Below are positions 55,437 through 64,000 of a stretch of 64,000 nucleotides of DNA, in pieces (positions within the stretch are counted from its first letter, which is position 1; each line of letters starts with the position of its first letter). Location of the stretch: contig NZ_CP107811.1 in assembly GCF_036346105.1 (NCBI RefSeq), positions 5,599,501 to 5,663,500 on the forward strand, in the 5' to 3' direction. The position numbers and the translations under genes are program-made. The notes beneath the pieces were generated by a model, which searched no databases, was not told where the DNA came from, and saw nothing but the letters and a program-made list of their open reading frames with translations. This DNA comes from Streptomyces sp. NBC_00539. Its GTDB lineage: Bacteria; Actinomycetota; Actinomycetes; Streptomycetales; Streptomycetaceae.

Positions 55437-56027
55437 ATGGCGCTCGCGCAGCCCGAACCGGGCGGGGTGCTGCAAGGGCGGATCGGACCGCGGACGGACG
55501 CGGGGACCGGACCGCTGCGCGGCTCACTCGCCACCACCGCCTGCATGGAGACCCTCCAGGTGGGCTACCTGCACGCCGTCGCCGCCGCGGCCGGCTGCTC
55601 GCTGTCCCAGCCCTTTCCCGACAACGGCATCGACTGGCACGTCAGTCACGGCGCGGCCGAGCACGTCGTCGACGACGAGGTCACCATCAAGGTGCAGTTG
55701 AAGGCGACCTACCAGGTACCGCCGCGGCCGGCCGGCGCGACCTTCGGCTTCACCCTCGACAACGAGCACCTCGTGAAGCTGGCCCGCACGCCGGTCGCCG
55801 TCCACAAGATCCTCGTGGTGATGCTCGTCCCACGGGAGCGCGGGCAGTGGCTGAGCGCCGGGCACGACCGGCTCGACCTGAGGCACTGCTGCTACTGGAC
55901 CAATCTCGCCGGGCACCCGGTGACCGGCCGCCGCCGGACCACCGTACGGATCCCCACCACACGGATCTTCGACGACCGGGCGCTCTGCGAGATCATGACC
56001 CGGGTCGGGTCGGGAGGGACACCCTGA
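55437..56027 (+). CDS. DUF4365-domain protein, possible nuclease fold
   Basis: A 196-residue protein with DUF4365 features: an N-terminal helix (ACMETLQVGYLHAVAAAAG), GIDWHVSHG with a conserved Asp, and VTIKVQLKATYQ, a QxK strand. The D...QLK arrangement resembles PD-(D/E)xK nuclease cores; this is inference, not a database result. ATG 55437 follows GGGGAGCC. Its stop overlaps the start of the following gene (TGATG), forming a two-gene unit. Confidence 0.78.
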   Translation: MALAQPEPGGVLQGRIGPRTDAGTGPLRGSLATTACMETLQVGYLHAVAAAAGCSLSQPFPDNGIDWHVSHGAAEHVVDDEVTIKVQLKATYQVPPRPAGATFGFTLDNEHLVKLARTPVAVHKILVVMLVPRERGQWLSAGHDRLDLRHCCYWTNLAGHPVTGRRRTTVRIPTTRIFDDRALCEIMTRVGSGGTP

Positions 56028-57232
56028 TGAACTGGCACCCGCCGCGCCTCGAACCGCTCTCGTCCCCGCAGTTCACGCCGGACGCGCCCGACGCCGCGCA
56101 CGTCGACCCGGCCGTGCTCGGCGCGCTCCTGCACCGCCACGGCTGGCTGCGGCGGGGCGGCGCCGCCGGACGGTACGGGCGCTGGACCCCGCCGGGACAG
56201 GAGGGCACGAGCCTGCTCGTGCCGGAGAGCCGGGCCTTCCCCGACTGCGCCGACCTCCTGGAGGAGGCGCTGAGCGCCCTCTCGCGCGGCGGGCTGCCCT
56301 CGGCGAAGGAAGTGCTGCTCGGGCTGAGCGTGCCGAGCGACGAGATCCGCTGGGAGCGGGAGTTCCCGGAGGGCGCGTACGCGACCGGACGGGCGGAGGC
56401 CTGGCCCGTGCAGGAACAGCTCCGCTCGGCCGCCCGGCAGCTGCTGCTGGCCGGGGCCCTCGCCGCCCGCGCCCGCGCCGGATACTTCGGCGCACGGCAC
56501 CGCGCGCAGGCCGGGCGGTCCCTGGACGGCGTGCTCGTGGGCCCCTCGCCGGGCGGCCGCCGGCTGACCGCGTACCTCCCGGTGGACGGGGGCCGGGAGG
56601 TGGTCACCCGGCTGCACCACGCCCTGCACGCGGCGCGCGAAGCGGTGGACTACCGGCGGGCCACCGGCGGCATGGACGCCTTCGACGCGGCGGTGGGGGC
56701 CGGGGTCAGCCGGGAGCTCGCGGACGCGCTGATCGCGCTCGTACGGGGTTCCGAAGGGGCCCGCGTCTCGCTTGCCTGGGCCCCGGCGGCCGGGGCCCCC
56801 GCCGGATGCGCGGCAAGGCCGGAGCCGGTGGAGTTCTCCCCGGGCGACCTGCCGGTGCTGCGGGAGGCGGCGGCCCGGTACACCCGGGACGAGCCGGCGC
56901 CGGCGGTGCGCCTGGCCGGGGCGGTGGTCCGGATGCGGCGCTCGGCCCCCGGGGGCGGCGGGACGGTCCGGCTGCGGGTGCTGGCGGGGGCGGAGGTGCC
57001 CTACGTACGGGCCGAGCTCGACGAGGAGGCGTACCGGGTCGCGGGTCACGCGCACCTGGTGGGCCTGCCGGTCCGGGTGAGCGGCCGGCTCCAGCGCCGG
57101 GGCGGCTTCCGCCGGCTGACCGACGCCACCGACGTCACCCCCGTCCCGCTGGACGAGGTGGAGCGGGACCGCCTGATGAAATCGCTGGACGAGTCCTTCG
57201 ACCCGGCGGACGCCCTGCCCGCCGACGACTAG
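56027..57232 (+). CDS. Unknown protein coupled to the DUF4365 gene
   Basis: A 401-residue soluble protein with no family I recognise. It has a Trp-rich N-terminal region (MNWHPPRLEPL, HRHGWLRRGGAAGRYGRW), a central all-helical stretch (about 130-260), and a C-terminal beta-rich part from ~270 (VRLAGAVVRMRRS, GLPVRVSGRLQRRGGFRRLT), perhaps an OB-like fold. It is translated from the stop codon of the DUF4365 gene, so the two probably act together. A 17-base-pair hairpin follows. Confidence 0.72.
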   Translation: MNWHPPRLEPLSSPQFTPDAPDAAHVDPAVLGALLHRHGWLRRGGAAGRYGRWTPPGQEGTSLLVPESRAFPDCADLLEEALSALSRGGLPSAKEVLLGLSVPSDEIRWEREFPEGAYATGRAEAWPVQEQLRSAARQLLLAGALAARARAGYFGARHRAQAGRSLDGVLVGPSPGGRRLTAYLPVDGGREVVTRLHHALHAAREAVDYRRATGGMDAFDAAVGAGVSRELADALIALVRGSEGARVSLAWAPAAGAPAGCAARPEPVEFSPGDLPVLREAAARYTRDEPAPAVRLAGAVVRMRRSAPGGGGTVRLRVLAGAEVPYVRAELDEEAYRVAGHAHLVGLPVRVSGRLQRRGGFRRLTDATDVTPVPLDEVERDRLMKSLDESFDPADALPADD

Positions 57233-57248
57233 GCACTGTCCGGCCCAG

Positions 57249-57307
57249 GCCGTCTCTTCCGGATCTTGCCTGGCCCGCGCCGCCCGACAGGATCCGGAAG
57301 AGACGGC
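57249..57307. terminator. Bidirectional terminator, 17-base-pair stem
   Basis: The arms 57249-57265 and 57291-57307 are perfectly complementary, with a 25-base loop that itself contains a short CCTG/CAGG stem. It lies between convergent genes, and its right arm touches the stop codon of the minus-strand acetyltransferase. Confidence 0.85.
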
Positions 57308-57784
57308 TTAGACGCCCGGCCCGCGGGTGAAGGAGGCCATCAGCAGGCCCGGCGCGGGGGAGAAGTCCTCGCCGCGCACGAAGCCCAGGCGGTCGTAGAG
57401 CCCCACCGCGGGGACGTTGGCGGCGCCCGTGGTGACCTCGACCGGGCGGCCCGGGAAGAGCTCGGTCAGCGCGTGGCGCAGCAGCAGGGAGGCGATGCCC
57501 AGACGGAACCGGGCCGGCGCCACGCAGAGCCGGTCGATGCATACACCGCCGTCGGCCCGGTCCTCCCAGGCCAGGAACCCGGTGAGCTCCCCGGACCCGG
57601 AGACGGCGCCGACCCAGTGGAGGTCCTGCGCCCGCATCTCGGGGAGGCTCTCGCGCAGTGCCGGGATGCCGTCGAAGCCGATCAGCTCGGCCTCCACCGC
57701 GTAGGAGTCGCGCCCGATCCGGAACACGGCGGCCGCGGTGGCCTCGTCGGCCAGGTCCAGCGGCCGGATCTGCGGGTTCGCCAT
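57308..57784 (-). CDS. GNAT N-acetyltransferase
   Basis: A 158-residue GNAT protein. CIDRLCVAPARFRLGIASLL is the acetyl-CoA region and VGLYDRLGFVRGEDF the C-terminal strand. ATG 57784 follows GGAGGGA, five bases upstream. Its TAA stop abuts the hairpin. Substrate unknown. It is read away from thrS. Confidence 0.87.
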   Translation of the reverse strand: MANPQIRPLDLADEATAAAVFRIGRDSYAVEAELIGFDGIPALRESLPEMRAQDLHWVGAVSGSGELTGFLAWEDRADGGVCIDRLCVAPARFRLGIASLLLRHALTELFPGRPVEVTTGAANVPAVGLYDRLGFVRGEDFSPAPGLLMASFTRGPGV

Positions 57785-58022
57785 ACGGTCCCTCCGGTGG
57801 AGTCGGGCGGTCGGCCCACACTACCGGGCCCCTCGGCCCGCCGGCGCCCGCGCCCGGCACCGCGCCGGCCCGCGCCCGGAGGGCCCGGAGGGGGAGGGCA
57901 GCCGGGCGGGGGCCTGCGCGGGGCGGCCCCGGCGATAACCGTTTAGCGGCGCGGCCACAACGCTCGGTACGATTCAGGCGCGCAGTGTTCCCTCGCGCAC
58001 CCCCAGAGTTCAGGAGAGACCG

Positions 58023-59999
58023 GTGTCAGACGTCCGTGTGATCATCCAACGCGATTCCGAGCGGGACGAGCGCGTGGTGGCCACGGGCACTACGGCGGCC
58101 GAGCTCTTCGCCGGCGAGCGCACCGTCGTGGCCGCGCGCGTCGCGGGCGAGCTCAAGGACCTCTCGTACGAGCTGAGGGACGGCGAGTCCGTCGAGCCGG
58201 TGGAGATCTCCTCCGAGGACGGCCTGAACATCCTGCGCCACTCGACCGCGCACGTCATGGCACAGGCCGTGCAGGAGCTGTTCCCCGAGGCCAAGCTGGG
58301 CATCGGCCCGCCGGTCCAGAACGGCTTCTACTACGACTTCGACGTCGCCAAGCCCTTCACTCCCGATGACCTCAAGGCCATCGAGAAGAAGATGCAGGAG
58401 ATCCAGAAGCGCGGCCAGAGGTTCTCCCGCCGCGTCGTCACCGACGAGGCGGCCCGCGAGGAGCTCGCCGACGAGCCGTACAAGCTGGAGCTCATCGGCA
58501 TCAAGGGCTCCGCCTCGTCCGACGACGGTGCGGACGTCGAGGTGGGCGGCGGCGAGCTGACCATCTACGACAACCTGGACGCGAAGACCGGCGAACTGTG
58601 CTGGAAGGACCTCTGCCGCGGTCCCCACCTGCCCACCACCCGCAACATCCCCGCGTTCAAGCTGATGCGCAACGCCGCCGCGTACTGGCGCGGCAGCGAG
58701 AAGAACCCGATGCTCCAGCGCATCTACGGCACCGCCTGGCCCTCGAAGGACGAGCTCAAGGCCCACCTCGACTTCCTCGCCGAGGCCGAGAAGCGCGACC
58801 ACCGCAAGCTCGGCAGCGAGCTCGACCTCTTCTCCATCCCGGACGAGATCGGCTCCGGCCTGGCCGTCTTCCACCCGCGCGGCGGCATCATCCGCCGGAC
58901 CATGGAGGACTACTCGCGCAAGCGGCACGAGGAGGAGGGCTACGAGTTCGTCTACTCCCCGCACGCCACCAAGGGCGCGCTCTTCGAGAAGAGCGGTCAC
59001 CTGGACTGGTACGCGGAGGGGATGTACCCCCCCATGCAGCTCGACGGTGGTACCGACTACTACCTCAAGCCCATGAACTGCCCGATGCACAACCTGATCT
59101 TCGACGCGCGCGGCCGCTCCTACCGCGAACTGCCCCTGCGCCTCTTCGAGTTCGGCACCGTGTACCGGTACGAGAAGTCGGGTGTCGTCCACGGCCTGAC
59201 CCGCGCCCGCGGCTTCACCCAGGACGACGCGCACATCTACTGCACCCGCGAGCAGATGGCCGAGGAGCTCGACACCACCCTCACCTTCGTCCTCGGCCTG
59301 CTGCGCGACTACGGTCTGACCGACTTCTACCTGGAGCTGTCCACCAAGGACCCGGAGAAGTTCGTCGGCTCGGACGAGGCCTGGGAGGAGGCGACCGCCG
59401 TCCTCACGCAGGTCGCCGAGAAGCAGGGTCTCCCGCTGGTCCCGGACCCGGGCGGCGCCGCGTTCTACGGCCCGAAGATCTCGGTCCAGTGCAAGGACGC
59501 CATCGGCCGCACCTGGCAGATGTCGACGGTCCAGCTCGACTTCAACCTGCCGGAGCGGTTCAACCTGGAGTACACCGCCCCCGACGGCTCCCGCCAGCGG
59601 CCGGTCATGATCCACCGCGCGCTGTTCGGCTCCATCGAGCGGTTCTTCGCGGTGCTGCTGGAGCACTACGCGGGCGCCATGCCGCCGTGGCTGGCCCCGG
59701 TCCAGGCGGTCGGCATCCCGATCGGCGACGGGCACGTGGAGTACCTGCGGGAGTTCGCCGCCGCGGCGAAGAAGAAGGGGCTGCGCGTCGAGGTCGACGC
59801 CTCCTCCGACCGCATGCAGAAGAAGATCAGGAACCACCAGAAGCTCAAGGTCCCGTTCATGATCATCGTCGGTGACGAGGACATGGCCGCGGGCACCGTC
59901 TCCTTCCGCTACCGCGACGGTTCGCAGGAGAACGGCATCGCCAAGGACGAGGCGCTGGCCAAGCTGGCCAAGGTCGTCGAGGACCGCGTCCAGGTCTGA
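58023..59999 (+). CDS. thrS: Threonine-tRNA ligase
   Basis: A 658-residue class II synthetase. It has an N-terminal TGS domain (1-60), a second additional domain for editing ([11 protein letters not shown] supplies the HxxxH), the catalytic core ([20 protein letters not shown] and zinc ligands such as Cys in MNCPMH), and a C-terminal anticodon-binding domain (from ~560). It charges tRNA-Thr and removes Ser. GTG 58023 follows AGGAGAG. TACGAT (57968-57973) is a possible -10. No T-box leader was seen. Confidence 0.97.
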   Translation: MSDVRVIIQRDSERDERVVATGTTAAELFAGERTVVAARVAGELKDLSYELRDGESVEPVEISSEDGLNILRHSTAHVMAQAVQELFPEAKLGIGPPVQNGFYYDFDVAKPFTPDDLKAIEKKMQEIQKRGQRFSRRVVTDEAAREELADEPYKLELIGIKGSASSDDGADVEVGGGELTIYDNLDAKTGELCWKDLCRGPHLPTTRNIPAFKLMRNAAAYWRGSEKNPMLQRIYGTAWPSKDELKAHLDFLAEAEKRDHRKLGSELDLFSIPDEIGSGLAVFHPRGGIIRRTMEDYSRKRHEEEGYEFVYSPHATKGALFEKSGHLDWYAEGMYPPMQLDGGTDYYLKPMNCPMHNLIFDARGRSYRELPLRLFEFGTVYRYEKSGVVHGLTRARGFTQDDAHIYCTREQMAEELDTTLTFVLGLLRDYGLTDFYLELSTKDPEKFVGSDEAWEEATAVLTQVAEKQGLPLVPDPGGAAFYGPKISVQCKDAIGRTWQMSTVQLDFNLPERFNLEYTAPDGSRQRPVMIHRALFGSIERFFAVLLEHYAGAMPPWLAPVQAVGIPIGDGHVEYLREFAAAAKKKGLRVEVDASSDRMQKKIRNHQKLKVPFMIIVGDEDMAAGTVSFRYRDGSQENGIAKDEALAKLAKVVEDRVQV

Positions 60000-60011
60000 C
60001 CGGCACCGCCC

Positions 60012-60698
60012 TCAAGGAGCCCCCGGGGAACTTCGGTCCCCCGGGGGCTCCTCCTCGTCCTCCCGCCGGAAGACCTGGATCAGCCAGGACGAGAAGCTGC
60101 CCGTCACCGCGCCCAGCAGGGCCAGCCCGCAGACCATCAGCCCGACCGCGATCAGCCGGCCCGCCGGGGTCACCGGGGCCACGTCGCCGTAGCCCACCGT
60201 CGTCAGCGTTTCGCACACACACCACACCGCGTCCCAGAAGGTGCGGATGGCGGACCGCGGGTCCCGGTGCTCGTGGTAGTAGAGGCCGAGGGCACCGGAG
60301 AAGCCGAGCAGGACCGCCGAGAGACCGGCGTACGTGATCACGCGCTGGTGCAGCCCCCGGCGCGGGCGCTCCCGGCGGGCCTGGATGGCGTCGTGGACCT
60401 TGACCATGCGCAGCGGCCGCAGGGTGGGCAACAGCACGATCAGCGTGTCCAGCCAGTGCCGGCGGACGAACCGCAGCGGCCGGCGGCCGCTGAGCACCAT
60501 GCGCACCACGTAGTCGCCGATGAAGCACAGCCAGGTCAGCAGGACCACGATCCCGGCGCCGTCCCGCCACAGGTGATCCGTGGGGGAGGCGAGCACGCGC
60601 ACCGCGTACCCGGCGATGAACAGCAGCGAGGCGTAGAACAGCGGCAGCTCCGTACGGCGCTCCCAGGTCTCCTCGCGGGTCGTCGGGTCGTGGCGCAT
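60012..60698 (-). CDS. Potassium channel, voltage-gated-like
   Basis: A 228-residue ion channel with about six membrane segments. The selectivity filter TTVGYGD sits between the last two helices, preceded by a pore helix (WDAVWCVCETL). Arg-rich helices (LPTLRPLRMVKVHDAIQARR) resemble a reduced voltage sensor. It would conduct K+ as a tetramer. ATG 60698 lies six bases after GATGCT, suggesting a leaderless mRNA. Its 3' end contains the thrS terminator. Confidence 0.93.
   Translation of the reverse strand: MRHDPTTREETWERRTELPLFYASLLFIAGYAVRVLASPTDHLWRDGAGIVVLLTWLCFIGDYVVRMVLSGRRPLRFVRRHWLDTLIVLLPTLRPLRMVKVHDAIQARRERPRRGLHQRVITYAGLSAVLLGFSGALGLYYHEHRDPRSAIRTFWDAVWCVCETLTTVGYGDVAPVTPAGRLIAVGLMVCGLALLGAVTGSFSSWLIQVFRREDEEEPPGDRSSPGAP
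60016..60051 (+). terminator. thrS terminator inside the channel gene
   Basis: A perfect 13-base-pair stem (60016-60028 with 60039-60051) and a 10-base loop, 16 bases after thrS. On the other strand the same bases encode the Gly/Pro/Ser-rich end of the potassium channel. Confidence 0.85.
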
Positions 60699-60777
60699 CC
60701 GCCCAGCATCGCCGGTCCCGGGGCGGTGTCCGCCCCGGCGACACGCCCGGCGGGGGCAAGGTCATATGCTGCATCCC

Positions 60778-61326
60778 ATGACGAGTGAGCCGGAGCAGCA
60801 GATCGGTGTGGGTACGCAGGACGCGTTCCAGCGTCTGTGGACGCCCCACCGGATGGCCTACATCCAGGGCGAGAACAAGCCGACCGGCCCGGAGGCCGGG
60901 GACGGCTGTCCCTTCTGCGGGATTCCGGAGATGTCCGACGAGGACGGCCTGGTCGTGGCCCGCGGCAAGCACGTGTACGCCGTGCTGAACCTCTACCCGT
61001 ACAACGGCGGCCACCTGATGGTCGTCCCGTACCGGCACGTCGCCGACTACACCGAGCTGGACGGCCCCGAGACGGCCGAGCTCGCCGAGCTCACCAAGCG
61101 GGCCATGAGCGCGCTGCGCAAGGCCTCGGGGGCGCACGGCTTCAACATCGGCATGAACCAGGGTGCGGCGGCGGGAGCCGGTATCGCCGCACACCTGCAC
61201 CAGCACATCGTGCCCCGCTGGGGCGGGGACACGAACTTCATGCCGGTGGTCGGCCACACCAAGGTGCTGCCGCAACTCCTCGCGGACACCCGCCGGATGC
61301 TCGCGGAGGCCTGGCCGAACGACTGA
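60778..61326 (+). CDS. HIT-family hydrolase or phosphorylase
   Basis: A 182-residue HIT protein. The histidine triad is HLHQHIVPRW near residue 142, and CPFCGI near residue 44 is the zinc site of the Fhit-like branch. It cleaves nucleotide phosphoanhydrides such as ApnA or ADP-linked compounds. TATGCT (60765-60770) lies seven bases before ATG 60778, so the mRNA should be leaderless. An in-frame upstream ATG (60766) overlaps that -10. Confidence 0.9.
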   Translation: MTSEPEQQIGVGTQDAFQRLWTPHRMAYIQGENKPTGPEAGDGCPFCGIPEMSDEDGLVVARGKHVYAVLNLYPYNGGHLMVVPYRHVADYTELDGPETAELAELTKRAMSALRKASGAHGFNIGMNQGAAAGAGIAAHLHQHIVPRWGGDTNFMPVVGHTKVLPQLLADTRRMLAEAWPND

Positions 61327-61493
61327 CCGGGCCTGCCGGCCGGACGACCGGCCGCGCCGGACGACCGGGCCTGCCGGCCGAACGACCGACCGGGCCGAAC
61401 GACCGACCGGGCCGAACGACCGGCCCGGTCCGGGCCTACGCGTCGGGCCCGGTCCGGGCCTACGCGTCGGGCCCGGTCCGGGCCTACGCGTCG
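61326..61493. repeat. Minisatellite with 24-base and 17-base tandem units
   Basis: Three perfect 24-base copies (61422-61445, 61446-61469, 61470-61493), each containing the 7-1-7 palindrome GGCCCGG-T-CCGGGCC and ending CCTACGCGTCG, follow about 2.8 copies of a 17-base unit, GCCGAACGACCGACCGG (from 61377). An older, imperfect duplication lies at 61326-61376. The last 24-base unit contains the final codons and stop of the minus-strand gene. Confidence 0.92.
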
Positions 61494-63145
61494 TAGACGT
61501 CCGCCTTGCGCGGGGCGGGCTCCTGGATGAGGCCGCTCATGATGGACGAGCGGTTCGTGAAGCGCTCGGTGTCCACGCCGTTCTCCTCCAGCACCCGGAA
61601 CGCGGCGGCGTGCACCGCCCGCAGCACCGGCGTCACCGTGCGCAGCGCGTCGTCGGCCATGAACCGGTGGCGCCACATGGAGCCCGCCCAGACGTGGCGT
61701 ACGCCGAAGGGCTCCGGCAGGATCAGCTTGCCGCCCAGGTAGTCCAGCAGCGGCGGGTACCAGGTCAGCGGGGCGCGCACGGCCAGGCGTACCACCTCGT
61801 CGGCGTCCACCAGCGGCAGCCGGCGCTCGACCGTCTCCCAGAACCGGAGGGACTTGGCGACCTCGACGGTCTTGGGCGCGGACTTCGTGGTGAACAGGCC
61901 GTGCACGGGACCGAGCGCGTGGGCCGTGACGTCCACCCGGAGGGTCTTGTACAGCACCGTGACGGTCACCATCATCGTGATCACCAGCTGGCCGTCCCAG
62001 AGCGGGTACTGGATGCCCAGGTAGTGCCGGTTGCCGGCGCTGAACTGCTGCTCGTTGCAGATCCGGGTGATCTCGTGCGGCTTCACGAGGAAGGTGTCGA
62101 CGTCCTCGCCGGTGGGGCGGGCCACTTCGGTGGCGCCCTCGCCGATCGGCGTGACGATCCAGTGCTGGATCGAGGCGGCCGGGAAGCCGCCGGTGTGCAG
62201 GGGGCCGCGCTCCAGCTTGCGCAGCTCGGCGTCGACCGCGCGTATGACGTCCCAGCTGCGGAACGGGTGGATCTCGGCGCCGTCCGTCTTCGGGACCAGT
62301 TCCTCCGCCATCTGCCAGCTGCCCCAGCGGGTGCCCATGCCGAGGATGCCCTTGGGACCGGCGTAGAAGACGGAGTTGCTGCGGTCCTCGGCGGTCAGCT
62401 TCGCCAGCTGGCGGCGCAGGTCCTCGCGGGCCTTCTCGTCGGGGTTGCCGGGCACCGCCTCGGGGATCTTCGCGGCGACCCCGCCGCCGCCGAGCAGCCC
62501 GTCCCAGCGGGAGCGCATGTCGGCGGCGGTGGCCTCGCAGAGCCGGCGGGCCAGGAACCAGCCCGCGGCCGGGGCGATGACCATGGCGCGCAGGTAGAGG
62601 CCGAAGAAGCCGGTGAACGGCAACCGGAACATCAGCACGGCGATGACGATGCCGACGCCGACCAGGAGCGCGGTGCCCGCCCAGGACCCCCGCTTGCCCT
62701 TGGCGAGCCACTTGCGGAGCTGGAACAGGCCGAGCCAGAGCATCAGCCCGGGCAGGAACACCACCCCGCACACCAGGGTGATCAGGCGCAGCTTGCGGTC
62801 GCGTTCCTTGCGGATGCGGGACGCGGCCAGGCAGTGCTCCACGACGGTCTGCGGGTCGGCGCCGAACGACTGGATCAGGGGTTTGCGGGCGGGGCCCAGG
62901 GTGCGGGCCTCCACGGCCCGGCAGAAGGCCTCGCCGAGGTTGGGTTCGAGCAGGGAGATCTTGCCCGGCTTGACCTTCGACTCGTGGTACTCGTTGTTGG
63001 CCTTGAGGATCTCGTCGACCTTGCCGTCGCGGTAGGCGGCGGAGGCGAGCGCGTTGGTCGCGGCGGTCTGCCCCCCGCCCCCCTGCAGCGGAATCTGCGC
63101 GCCGGGCCTGAAGTCGAATCCGTCGTCCGCCACCGTTGCCCCCAT
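61484..63145 (-). CDS. Large membrane protein of unknown function
   Basis: A 553-residue protein. Two hydrophobic pairs lie at about 115-140 and 155-195 (LVCGVVFLPGLMLWLGLFQL and ALLVGVGIVIAVLMF). The long C-terminal part is cytoplasmic or outside and contains SNSVFYAGPKGILGMGTRW and VFRVLEENGVDTERFTNR-like segments without a known domain. ATG 63145 gives the conserved-looking start MGATVADDGFDFRPG; the upstream extension has no support. TATGAC lies nine bases upstream. Its stop is inside the minisatellite. Confidence 0.8.
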   Translation of the reverse strand: MGATVADDGFDFRPGAQIPLQGGGGQTAATNALASAAYRDGKVDEILKANNEYHESKVKPGKISLLEPNLGEAFCRAVEARTLGPARKPLIQSFGADPQTVVEHCLAASRIRKERDRKLRLITLVCGVVFLPGLMLWLGLFQLRKWLAKGKRGSWAGTALLVGVGIVIAVLMFRLPFTGFFGLYLRAMVIAPAAGWFLARRLCEATAADMRSRWDGLLGGGGVAAKIPEAVPGNPDEKAREDLRRQLAKLTAEDRSNSVFYAGPKGILGMGTRWGSWQMAEELVPKTDGAEIHPFRSWDVIRAVDAELRKLERGPLHTGGFPAASIQHWIVTPIGEGATEVARPTGEDVDTFLVKPHEITRICNEQQFSAGNRHYLGIQYPLWDGQLVITMMVTVTVLYKTLRVDVTAHALGPVHGLFTTKSAPKTVEVAKSLRFWETVERRLPLVDADEVVRLAVRAPLTWYPPLLDYLGGKLILPEPFGVRHVWAGSMWRHRFMADDALRTVTPVLRAVHAAAFRVLEENGVDTERFTNRSSIMSGLIQEPAPRKADVYDA

Positions 63146-63310
63146 CGACGTGCCGTCATACGTGCTGCTCCGCCTGCGGTTCGCCCGCCGGCGTGGTGTG
63201 TCCGCCCCGCCGAAGAGCCTATCGGCGGAGCCCACCCCGTGGTCATGGGACAGGGAAATACCGCCCACCGCAACAAGGTTGAGTAGGCGGCATCCCGTGT
63301 GCTATGTGGA

Positions 63311-64000
63311 TTAACTTCCCTTCTCGGCCTGTTCGCGAACCTTGTCCGCCAGCTGCGGGGGCATCGCCTCGTGCCGGGCGTACGTACGGCTGAACCCGCC
63401 CGTGCCGTGCGATACGGAACGCAGCTCCACCGCGTACCGGCCGATCTCGATCTCGGGGATCTCGGCGCGCACCCGGGTCCGCCCGGAACCGGCCTGGTCT
63501 GTGCCGACGACGCGGCCGCGGCGGCCCGCGAGGTCGCTCATGACGGGGCCCACGTACTCGTCCGGGACCAGGACGTCGAGTTCCGCGACGGGCTCCAGCA
63601 GGTGGATCGGGGCCTCGGCGGCGGCTTCGCGCAGGGCGAGGGCGCCCGCGGTCTGGAACGCGGCGTCGGAGGAGTCGACCGAGTGCGCCTTGCCGTCGAG
63701 CAGGGTGACGCGGACGTCGACCAGCGGATAGCCGGCCGCCACGCCCCGGGCGGCCTGGGCGCGCACGCCCTTCTCCACGGACGGGATGAACTGCCGCGGC
63801 ACGGATCCGCCGACGACCTTGTCCACGAACTCGATGCCGCTGCCCGCCGGGAGGGGTTCCACCTCGATCTCGCAGATGGCGAACTGTCCGTGCCCGCCGG
63901 ACTGCTTGACGTGCCGCCCGCGCCCGGCGGCCTTGGCGCCGAAGGTCTCGCGCAGGCTCACCTTGTGGGGGACGGGGTCGACCTGCACCCCGTAGCGGGT
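63311..64000 (-). CDS. Elongation factor G-like GTPase, C-terminal part (truncated by window edge)
   Basis: The last 229 residues of an EF-G-like protein; the frame is open to the right edge. Visible are domain IV (HVKQSGGHGQFAICEIEVEP, GYPLVDVRVTLLDG) and domain V (PVAELDVLVPDEYVGPVMSDLAGRRGRVVG). The sequence fits the actinobacterial EF-G2 type rather than the main translocase, but the GTPase domain is not in the window, so GTP binding cannot be checked. TAA stop at 63311-63313. Confidence 0.88.
   Translation of the reverse strand, partial: TRYGVQVDPVPHKVSLRETFGAKAAGRGRHVKQSGGHGQFAICEIEVEPLPAGSGIEFVDKVVGGSVPRQFIPSVEKGVRAQAARGVAAGYPLVDVRVTLLDGKAHSVDSSDAAFQTAGALALREAAAEAPIHLLEPVAELDVLVPDEYVGPVMSDLAGRRGRVVGTDQAGSGRTRVRAEIPEIEIGRYAVELRSVSHGTGGFSRTYARHEAMPPQLADKVREQAEKGS

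Noticed and set aside
57785-58022. T-box leader before thrS
   Set aside because: The gap is GC-rich and lacks the conserved T-box sequence; only a possible -10 element is visible.
61326-61493. CRISPR array
   Set aside because: Repeats are directly tandem with no spacers, and no cas genes are nearby; it is a minisatellite.

Overview
The window is a 64 kb piece of a very G+C-rich actinobacterial chromosome, almost certainly Streptomyces. Third codon positions are nearly all G or C, GTG starts are common, and it carries the sporulation gene ssgB. From memory, the gene order (pheST, argCJBDR, argH, metNIQ, ssgB, thrS) follows the S. coelicolor core segment from about SCO1595 down to SCO1530. I see no insertion sequence, prophage or CRISPR array, and no clear pseudogene.

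Layout. 1-4.3 kb: the end of a sensor kinase gene, then pheS-pheT. 4.7-14.6 kb: a HTH regulator with a Nudix gene, a 3-hydroxybutyryl-CoA dehydrogenase, a secreted glycosidase-like protein, an EamA exporter divergent from a MocR regulator, an acetyltransferase, and an MFS exporter divergent from an ABATE/CGNR zinc-ribbon protein. 14.7-24.8 kb: arginine biosynthesis, argC-argJ-argB-argD-argR, then a transpeptidase and a HEAT-repeat gene, then argG and argH. 25-33 kb: a TetR/MFS pair, a beta-helix membrane protein, a PlsC acyltransferase, a glycerophosphodiesterase, a small sigma-like protein, an acetyltransferase and two small membrane proteins. 33.4-36.4 kb: the methionine importer metNIQ behind a 28-codon Cys/Met-rich leader ORF. 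37.4-43.6 kb: corrinoid and siroheme genes (cbiET, a BluB-CobT fusion, cysG), then an rRNA/tRNA methylase. 44.5-50 kb: a Ser/Thr kinase, a five-tRNA operon (Gly, Cys, three Val) and pabB-pabC. 50-57 kb: a DsbA-like protein, a second ABATE/CGNR gene, ssgB, two tRNA-Val(CAC) genes, an exonuclease, and a DUF4365 gene coupled to an unknown gene. 57-64 kb: thrS, a K+ channel, a HIT protein, a membrane protein bordered by a minisatellite, and the end of an EF-G-like gene.

How the genes work together. argC and argG share an 11-base motif at their -10 regions, consistent with common control by ArgR, the last gene of the first arginine operon. The pabBC pair makes p-aminobenzoate for folate. The cob/cys genes connect uroporphyrinogen to siroheme and B12, including the lower ligand. 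B12-dependent methionine synthesis and methionine import by metNIQ are linked physiologically. Many genes have a TANNNT hexamer six or seven bases before the start codon, which implies leaderless mRNAs. Several divergent pairs share symmetric operators.

The most distinctive non-gene signals are the Cys/Met leader peptide of metNIQ, a centred double dyad between the MFS and ABATE genes, a 216-base nested palindrome after cobT that shares its core with a hairpin after pheT, and a gene-end minisatellite near 61.4 kb.
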